Positions 57,097 through 64,000 of a stretch of DNA of 64,000 bases are shown piece by piece. The notes under the pieces were generated by a model. That model was not told the DNA's origin and made no database searches. It was given only the letters and a program-made list of their open reading frames with translations. The stretch spans positions 28,940,579 through 29,004,578 of the forward strand of contig OY829542.1 of assembly GCA_963691705.1 (NCBI GenBank), read 5' to 3'. Source of the DNA: Viola odorata. Lineage: Eukaryota > Streptophyta > Magnoliopsida > Malpighiales > Violaceae. Every line of letters starts with the position of its first letter. The first letter of the stretch is position 1. The position numbers and the translations under genes are program-made.

Positions 57097-58016
57097 GCGT
57101 TTTCTCAATGGAAAATGTCTAGGTCAAGTTACTCCCCAATCGGAGCCATAGATTGTCAGTCTAGTTAGGCCTATACCTCTCAACTCCCACTAATATGCGC
57201 GAGATTAGCTGTCTACTTAACCAATTCGGTTTCGACTCGTCCCCTCCTCGGCTGACTGAAAATCTCTCACTAATACCTAAGGGTGATCAAACCTCAGTTT
57301 TAATGGAGACCGGTTTGTTCTAATAGGGGTTAAGATGATTATGAACGAGAAGGCTATGGAGCTTATTTTGATCTCACGAAGCAAAGAATAGCTCAACAGC
57401 CCTTACCAGAAATGGGGGTTTAGCTGCTACACGACATAATGAGAAAGACAATGAATATTGAAGAAAGAGACATTGGAATTAAATATGCATTTTCTAAGTG
57501 AAAATTACAGAGCAAGTGTGTTTCAAACAAGAAACTGGAGATGGAAGATGTCCGTGATAGGCAGCCTTTCCTAGTTTTTAAACAAAAACTAGGATCCCCA
57601 CCTAACACGGCTTCTTTCCAAATCCAAATTTCAAACTAAGAATATTACAAAATATTTATTCAAAATCAGAAACTAAGATAAAGAAAAATAAAATATTGTT
57701 TGTTTCTTCAAAATCAAGATCGGATCAGGATCGATAAGTTCTCTCACTAGCCGACTCTATCTTCCAGGTCGCATCCAGCTGTCGCTCCAAATTGCACACA
57801 CTCCGTGACTCCTTTATCAGGACGCCTCTAGCGGGTTCATTTTGGCCAAGCCTGTGGCCAAGATTGATCGATTGTCTGGGACACGCTCAAAGCTGATGTT
57901 TTCTCCTTGCTTGCTACCTCCTCACAAATTTGCATAAGTCGGGAGATTTTAGGTAGTTCTGCCATCTAATTTGCTAGAATTAAATGACAAAAACATATGA
58001 ATTAAACCATCAATCA
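57097..58016 (-). repeat. Athila-F 5' LTR, truncated
   Basis: Matches the right part of the 3' LTR from GCGTTTTCTCAATGG onward and ends CAATCA before GTGAT. Relative to the other LTR it lacks about 10 bp near 57112 and its whole PBS-proximal side. Confidence 0.88.
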
Positions 58017-59190
58017 GTGATCACGACGCGACTTGAAGTAATAGAGACACGTATACAACCTGGCCCAGTCGGAGTTGCCAATCCGCAACTAGGTATACCT
58101 CTTACGAATTTTGCAAAAAACCACAATGTTGTAAATAGTTCGCACCCATCTAGAGGGTTGAAGATAGACCAAAGAAAACCTCTTGTCGATGGTATGACCG
58201 CGAGTGAAGAGGAGGATGACGAGGAAGTCGTCAGGGGCGAGCTGGCCCTTAGACGCATACTACAGTGTACACGATCGTCCGACCTATAAGTACTAAGCGT
58301 GAAGGGCTGAAGATGATGAGGATGAGGACTATGCTTATGAATGAAGAGGCAGAGTTGACGACAGACGTCATAGGCAAGAAGAGAGACTTGACTCCAATCT
58401 AGGGAGCATTAAAAGGAAAATACCATCATTTGAAGGAACGGACAATCCGGATGTGTATTTGACTTGGGAAAGGAAGGTTCAATCCATTTTCCTTTGCCAT
58501 AATTATTCAAAGGAAAAGAAAGTGAATTTGGCATCGGTTGAGTTTGGAGGATATGCGATCCATTGGTGGGATCAACTCAACGAAGCAAGGGAAAGAGTTG
58601 GTGCGAGTCCAATCAACGATTGGGAGAATATGAAGATGTTGATGAGGCACCACTTTTTTCCCACTCACTTTCAAAGGGATCTTCATCAAAGGCTACAAAC
58701 GCTTACTCAAGGGAGTGAGAGCGTAGGAGAGTACTATAATGAGATGGATATTGCGCTAGCTAGAGCGCAAATTGTGGAGAGTGTTGAGGCGACCATGGCT
58801 AGGTTTTTGAGCGACCTAAATCAAGAGATAACTGATCGTTTGGAATTAACGAGTTATAACTCTTTGGAGGAGATGTTACACTTGGCAATTAAAATAGAGA
58901 AGTAAGTGAAGGCCAAGAACTCTAGCGCTATGTCTATACGATCCGCTAGTTGGAAGAAGTCGTCGTGGGTGAATGATGAGAAGGCTACTGTCCCAAAGGT
59001 GCTACCTTATAATTATGGCACTAAGAGTGCAATCGGTTCAAGTGCACCCCAAGGGAAGAAGGCTAGTAACCCTACTCCTACTACCGTACCTCCTAAAACA
59101 TCAACCAAGGACATCATTTGTTTCAAGTACGTTGGCCGAGGGCATGTTGCGTCTTCTTGTCCTAACAAGAGAACCTTAATCATCAAGGAG

Positions 59191-60523
59191 TGAACCGGTT
59201 GTCGAAGCCATAAAAAATAATAATAAAAACCTGCTAACAATGTGCACAATAAATTGTGTATAGTGGCAACAGGGTCGATCCACAGGGACTAGGGTAGACA
59301 CTATCTCGTATGTACGACTAGGGCAAACAAACCAAAACAGTAACAAATAGGGGGTTTGAAAGTTGTTGATTAATCTAATGTAAACTAGGAAAATAATGAT
59401 AGACAGTAATAAAACAAATAGGAAATCGATAGAGAGAGGAGTTCCCAGTAGGAATCTATCTCCAGATGTATTTGCGGTCAGTCGGTCATTGGTGTAGTGA
59501 TATTCTACCCCTAGCTGATAGATGTGCTATGGGCACCAAGTACGTTTAGGTCCCCTGCTTTCTTTCATACGAGAAACTACCAAAGGCCCATGAAGCTGAA
59601 GAAAGACACACCTAGGGCGAGACACTCAGTGCGTTTGAGGCTCTACCCTAATTACTTACTTAACCCAGTCAGATTGGACCAGCGACCTGATGACTCCAAT
59701 CTGGTTGTCTACTTTACCCTACAGCCTCACGTTATTTATTACCACAGAGATGACTTTTTAATCGTCTAGGCCTAGCTACTAGTTGATCAGGCTTGTAACA
59801 GTCCTAGCAGATTTGATAAGAATTTGTAAAGTAAATAAATATAAACCAACACTATATTAAACTTCAATTAGACCTCACAGCTTTCCTAAGCAACCATCGA
59901 TGATCCTACCAAGAACAAGAGATTTAGCTGCTCATATTAAAAGTAAAATAAATAAAATAATTAAAGTGCATAATTGAAAGAAGAAGAGAATAAGAAAACT
60001 CCTGAATATTACCGGCTGGAGCAAATCTCTGGTTTATTACAAACGGAGAAGAGAAGAAGAGGAGAAGAAGTCTAGTGCAGAAAGCACCCAAAAAGGAGTC
60101 GTCCTCCAAAGATGATAATGAAAACCCTAAATCTACAAAGTCTTATAGGGGAAATTACAAAGAAGGAAATTCTAAAAATAGAAAATAATAAAAAGGGAAA
60201 TCCTAGATTTAATTGGAGTTGATTCTCAAATTATCTTCTTGCCAAATTGGGGAAAATATGGAGTAATGGGGTTGATTCTCTGATTTTCTTAATTTAGGGA
60301 TTTTACTTTTCCATGATGTTTTCCTTCGTTGCCGCGTGCGTGCAGCTGCAAGGCCTAGCAGATCAAATTCGTCCAAAATCCTCTGATAAATGCATCTTTT
60401 TGATATTTCCTCTCCGAAAGCCAAGATCTGCAAATAGTAAGGAAACAAGGGCAAGTTAGTAGCATCGAGATCAAAAAAGGGATAGAAAAGGAAGGGAAAA
60501 TACGCACAAAATGCGTCATGTCA
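59191..60523 (-). repeat. LTR-H 3' LTR
   Basis: 1333 bp. U5 block CACAATAAATTGTGTATA and CAGGGTCGATCCACAGGG at 59243-59288. It inserted into Gypsy-E gag after codons for LIIKE. Confidence 0.9.
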
Positions 60524-61064
60524 AATACCCCCACACTACCCCAATGCTCGCCCTCGAGCATTATGCTTAAAACACCCCCCTATTAAGAACAAACAATATC
60601 AGCCCAAGGTACACAAATGCAGCGCGTTCACAACACATACACTTCATCCAATTGACACAACCTCCTGTCTAGGTAGCATCTACATCAAACCCAAGGAATA
60701 ACGAAACCAAGGGAGAGACTTTCGCACATCAGTTAGCCGCAAGCAATCCTCACATGGTAAACGGTGTTTGCACTCACACTCAGAACCAGGGCTAGGTGTT
60801 TAATGCTCTTGAAATACAAATGACGCAGCACACAGTTTGGTTTCACAATAGCGATCCAAGTTAAAATCCACATGCATGGGCAATCAATCAATCAAAAAGA
60901 CTTTGCGAAAGGGAGGAAAGAAAGAGGATGTATGATGTAGAAGTGAAAAGAGAGGAAGGATTTGAAGTGAAGAGAAGAAGAAGAAGAAGAAAAGAGATGG
61001 AGAGTCAAAAAGAGATAGAAAGAGTCCTTAGCTGGAGAATGAAGAGAAGTTAGTGAGAAGGCAT
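60524..61064 (-). other. LTR-H 3' non-coding region
   Basis: Polypurine tract (AATACCCCCACACT on the plus strand, 60524-60537) and hairpin 60543-60562, then unassigned sequence with a purine-rich run at 60905-61020 up to solo-I. Confidence 0.7.
60543..60562 (-). promoter_or_regulatory. Hairpin beside the LTR-H polypurine tract
   Basis: Stem AATGCTCG / CGAGCATT, loop CCCT, 19 nt from the 3' LTR. Compared with LTR-A (ATTGCTCG / CGAGCAAT) one T-A pair is replaced by A-T. Confidence 0.75.
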
Positions 61065-62608
61065 TGATCGTCACTCAAATGTATTAAATATTTTCCTGAT
61101 GCCTAAATGCACAAATAAATGTGTACAGGGTAAGACAGGGTCGAACCATAAAGATTGAAGGAATAAAACGTTAATAAAGATGTATGACAAGGGACAAATG
61201 CAACAAAATACGGTCAAGAAACATCGGGGGGAAGTTTCTGTCGATTAATGAATTAATACAAATATGGGAGCTAACAAAACAGATAAGTAAATAAATGTAA
61301 ATCGCAATCATAAAAGTAACAGGCATTCGGGGGCTCGAAAGTGAAACAACAATCAAGGGCAAGATAACAAAAAATACTCGAAGGCACGAAAAGCAGTAAG
61401 AGAGATATAAATCAGAGGGAAATAGATATTAGCAAAAGGTGTTCTCGGGTTGCGTTCTAGGTCAGTTAATCATGGGCACGAAAATATTTCAAACTCAAGC
61501 ACAGACCTGCTATAGGAGTCATGTTTCCACGTAGACTCCCTACTCACCTTCGTAGGTTGAAGCCACCCCCCGTTTCCACATATGGGGTGGCCTTGACGTT
61601 TTGCCGTCCTCCTAAGCAGGAATGCTGGGAGGCACTACTCAAAATGCCTATGAAGTGGAGGCAAGACAGATCTAGGGCGTGACATCTCAGTTTGTCAAGC
61701 TCGCATCACATAACCTAAACAATCAAATACCCCTAGACGAAAGACCTCTTGCGATGTCTACACTAGGTGTCTACTTTATCTCAAGGATTCACGTCAGTTA
61801 TAACCAATAGAATGACAATACTCATGCAGAAATATTGACAGTTGATCAGGCCCTCAACAGTTCTAAATAAGCAAGGATTAAAATGATAAATGATTGAATA
61901 TGACAAGAGAATATATTAAGGACATTTTAGGCCTCCTAACTAACCCTTGCAACCCTTGCAACACCCTTCACTAAGAATGAGGTATTTAGCTACTCATAAC
62001 AAGATACGAACAGTAGATAATAAATATCATGCAAGAAAGAGTAAAGAAAAGGATTAGAGGAAACCGGTAAATGATTTAATAAATCAAAGGAGAATGGCTT
62101 CTCTCTTTTACAAAACTGGCGGCTGCTCCAAGATTCAAGAGAATAATATCCCTATAAATTATGGTAAAATAAAGAGTGATGTTTTTAGTGTCTTAAGTCA
62201 GCCTCCTTACAAAAACCCTAAAGCTAAGCTTATATAGGCTAAAACTAGCTAGGGGACAAAAATACAGCTAAGGGAGAGGATATTCTGGAATCTTCTGGAA
62301 GCGTCTGACACCTTCTAGAAGCGCTTGGGATTCCTTCCTCTGACCCTTGATCTTTGATCTGACGCAGGGAAGTTAAGGGCATGAAACTGCTCACTGGTCT
62401 GGTTAGCGTCGCGGGCTCGATGACCTTTGCGCTTCTAGACCTCGATCTTCAAAACTTTAGAAATCCTTCCAAATATGCTCGTTTTCGCTCTTTTCTCCCT
62501 TTAGGCTCTGATCTGCAAAAAGATGGGGAAAAGGGCAAATCAGAAGTATCTTGCCCTCGAAAAGGCCGAAAATAAGATCGAAAAACATACAATAAATACA
62601 TGTTATCA
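61065..62608 (-). mobile_element. Solo-I: solo LTR inside LTR-H
   Basis: 1544 bp, plus strand TGATCGTCACTC ... CATGTTATCA, flanked by GGCAT (61060-61064; 62609-62613). A TATA box (CCTATATAA on the minus strand, about 62230-62238) and the U5 block at its left end (CACAAATAAATGTGTACA, CAGGGTCGAACCA) show minus orientation. Same family as solo-D by both ends. Confidence 0.92.
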
Positions 62609-62613
62609 GGCAT

Positions 62614-62749
62614 CCTTCAGCCGGCAGCAGCAAGGGCTAGACGAAGAGAGTGAATCTGCTGTAGGGGATTTCTCTTCTGTGGTGGAACTAGCAGTCTACT
62701 TCTTTTGTTCATGCTTTACTCCGCTTCTGTTTGTGCTCCTCTTTTGCTC
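62614..62749 (-). other. LTR-H interior between solo-I and the ORF remnant
   Basis: Short non-coding piece containing AAGGGCTAGACGAAG, a weak dyad-motif variant at 62632. Confidence 0.5.
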
Positions 62750-63640
62750 AAATTTATTTATTGATTTTTTTTTTAAGAAAGAGCAAAAGGGAGCATGTAC
62801 AATATTTTTCTTCTGTCTGACTAGAGTAGCAAATATTCTTCATTTTCAAATTGTTCATCGTATGACTACTTTGCTCAACATTGGCTTCTAGCTCTGAAGG
62901 AAAGCATCCTGGATCCTCCAATTTTAGCTCATCCGTTGACATGAAAAGGTCCTCTATCCTATAAGAATAATCATCGTGGTCATGACACTTAGATAATTAC
63001 TCCCATAGAATAGCGGTGCATAAATTCTCCTTTTCACTTAAATAGCCATCACCATCTAAGTGCTGCAAATATTGTTCTATAGGAGTGATAGGGTGATTCA
63101 TGGTCTGATTGGGCAGAAGTGTTGGAGCTAAAAGTTTTGGTTCAAGTGTTGGGGCAACATCTAGGGCAAGTTGCTCAGGTAGGCATTCAAAGTTTGCTTC
63201 AATGGCCTCTTGGCGTTACTGCTCCCTAATATCCTGCATGGTTATAGTTAGCTCTTTCAATTGATTTGCCAAGTCAACTACTGTCGCCCACATTTTGGTA
63301 GCCCAATGTTCATGAGGTGGCTCTGCATCTTGTGAAGGTTATGGAGAAGGAAAATATTGATAGCTAGGTTCGGGTTGCACCCCATAGTTGAAATTTCCTT
63401 GATTCCACCACGGAGGGTTAGGAGTAGATGCATAGGGATCGTAGTATGGGTCACAACTTCCCTGCGGCGGACCGTGAGATGTATATGAATTATAATACGA
63501 ATCAAAACTCCCCTGTGGTGGGTCATAGAATCCTCCATTGGCAGTCATGTTCCTTTCATCATAGTTGCCTGCATCAAAATATTGAGGAAAAGAGGGTGAG
63601 TGAGAATAAGAATTAAAATAAGACATTGAAGAAAGAATTG
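62750..63640 (-). pseudogene. Decayed homologue of the LTR-A 405-aa protein
   Basis: From MSYFNSYSHSPSFPQYF (63626) leftwards it follows the LTR-A protein: PNPPWWNQGNFNYGVQPEPS, PEQLALDVAPT (about 63155), ITPI-EQYLQHLD, MSTDELKLEDPGCFPSE (62942). In-frame stops occur at 63339, 63219 and near 63000. It has an extra Tyr/Gly-rich insert near the N-terminus. It lacks the double RLALD block that follows SEANK in LTR-A and keeps only the QLALD copy. Function unknown, as for LTR-A. Confidence 0.8.
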
Positions 63641-63860
63641 ATGTTTTCCGCGTCTAGGTCTTGACGCGGAAAGGAGGTCAAGATTTTCTAGGGCAGAAAG
63701 GGTTCTTTCGAGGGCAAGGGTAGAAACTTCTCCGGTATCAGTGGATGGTTTCCTGGCCTATCTTCTGAGTCTGCTCTCTGTCCTGGTGATCTCAAGTGGT
63801 AAAGGATTTGGTCTAGATGTCCTGGTCACACAAACAAAAGAAAGAAATCAGTACCGCTAG

Positions 63861-63878
63861 TTCCCGGCAACGGCGCCA
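63861..63878 (-). other. LTR-H primer binding site, tRNA-Asp type
   Basis: Minus strand TGGCGCCGTTGCCGGGAA, one base different from LTR-A, with the same AAATT spacer (63879-63883). Confidence 0.92.
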
Positions 63879-63883
63879 AAATT

Positions 63884-64000
63884 TGAACCGGTTGTCGAAG
63901 CCATCAAAAATAATAATAAAAACCTGCTAATAATGTGTATAATAAATTGTGTATAGTGGGAACAGGGTCGATCCACAGGGACTAGGGTAGACACTATCTC
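63884..64000 (-). repeat. LTR-H 5' LTR, first 117 bp
   Basis: Nearly identical to 59191-59307, cut by the window edge. Confidence 0.92.

Larger units (their letters stand above)
49786..58016 (-). mobile_element. Athila-F: Athila-type gypsy element with large internal deletion
   Basis: TSD GTGAT at 49781-49785 and 58017-58021 brackets an element whose ends are TGATTG ... CAATCA. Reading leftwards: truncated 5' LTR (57097-58016), integrase C-terminus (57096-56697), Athila env-like ORF (56404-53940), 3' non-coding region with hairpin/PPT modules, 3' LTR (49786-52806) interrupted by solo-G. PBS, gag, protease, RT and most of integrase are gone: LTR sequence meets integrase coding at 57097, so one deletion removed about half of the LTR and most of pol. 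Confidence 0.88.
47664..59190 (+). mobile_element. Gypsy-E: truncated Ty3/gypsy element with nested Athila-F
   Basis: Plus-strand LTR (from TGATGCGAATCC at 47664), PBS TTGGTAGCGGAGCTC at 48822-48836, leader, and a gag that begins at 49727, is split by Athila-F at 49786-58016, and resumes in frame at 58022. At 59191 LTR-H begins, and the remainder (protease, pol, 3' LTR) would lie beyond the window. Gag is of the same type as in Gypsy-B. Confidence 0.85.
49727..59190 (+). pseudogene. Gypsy-E gag, split by Athila-F and truncated by LTR-H
   Basis: Begins MSDQSDGRGEAEVERMLKVI (49727-49785) and continues in the same frame after the insertion with TTRLEVIETRIQPGPV from 58022. A TAA at 58287 and a frame change follow. 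The gag domain reads KIPSFEGTDNPDVYLTWERK (about 58420) through LEEMLHLAIKIEK, with a TAA at 58903-58905 where Gypsy-B gag has Gln (KIEKQV). The zinc knuckle CFKYVGRGHVASSC (59119) has lost one cysteine. It ends at LIIKE where LTR-H inserts. Confidence 0.85.
59191..64000 (-). mobile_element. LTR-H: LTR-A-related non-autonomous retrotransposon, runs off the right edge
   Basis: 3' LTR 59191-60523 (TGAACCGGTT ... GTCATGTCA), interior with solo-I and a decayed homologue of the LTR-A ORF, PBS 63861-63878 and the start of the 5' LTR at 63884 (same TGAACCGGTTGTCGAAGCC). Orientation minus. No polymerase domains are seen. PBS, spacer AAATT, hairpin/PPT layout and ORF all match LTR-A; LTR sequences differ, so it is a sister family. 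The far end and right TSD copy are outside the window. Confidence 0.88.

Overview
The window is nuclear DNA of a flowering plant, most likely a eudicot. It is AT-rich, its host gene has short canonical GT-AG introns, and it is packed with plant-type mobile elements (hAT, Helitron, MULE, Ty1/copia, Ty3/gypsy with tRNA-Asp primer sites). I cannot name the species. Only one intact host gene is visible: a five-exon vacuolar-type amino acid transporter of the AVT6 clade (8277-10974, + strand).

Layout. 1-3717: a broken hAT transposase (minus strand, running off the left edge) and hAT-type termini with GGATC/TCCGA-rich subterminal repeats. 3718-8276: AT-rich intergenic DNA, a long (AT)n microsatellite, a foldback element, then the AVT6 promoter region. 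11688-16960: a 5.3 kb non-coding Helitron with a clean TC start, 3' hairpin and CTAG end. 17905-24368: 'LTR-A', a complete LTR retrotransposon (two 1701-bp LTRs, TSD GTTCA, tRNA-Asp PBS) that lacks reverse transcriptase but keeps an intact 405-codon ORF. 25323-41949: 'Gypsy-B' (TSD GTAAG, minus strand). Its 3' LTR is split by 'Copia-C' (26128-32764, TSD GTATC, SIRE-like), and its polyprotein is split by a solo LTR ('solo-D', 35918-37523, TSD CCAAG). 43365-45706: a decayed MULE transposase interrupted by a 1084-bp MULE-type inverted-repeat element with a 10-bp TSD. 45739-47660: two broken host-like gene fragments. 47664-59190: 'Gypsy-E' (+ strand), whose gag is split by 'Athila-F' (49786-58016, minus, TSD GTGAT), which in turn carries 'solo-G' (50919-52462, TSD CTAAG). 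59191-64000: 'LTR-H', a relative of LTR-A that cuts off Gypsy-E gag, carries 'solo-I' (61065-62608, TSD GGCAT) and runs off the right edge.

How the parts relate. Target-site duplications fix the order of many insertions. Element names such as LTR-A are mine. Most element proteins are broken by C-to-T type nonsense codons and by one-base losses in homopolymers. LTR-A is the exception, with near-identical LTRs and an open ORF, so it is young; without its own polymerase it would have to be mobilised by an Athila-type partner, which Athila-F resembles in PPT and hairpin layout.

The most unusual signals are four. (1) A 16-bp dyad, CGTC-N8-GACG, is scattered through LTR-A and its relatives and is translated in one frame as LALD inside the ORF. 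(2) Hairpins next to polypurine tracts keep their pairing, but not their sequence, between elements. (3) Short perfect GC-rich dyads occur inside the LTRs of unrelated families, varying in copy number within one element. (4) A U5 block is shared by five different LTRs.
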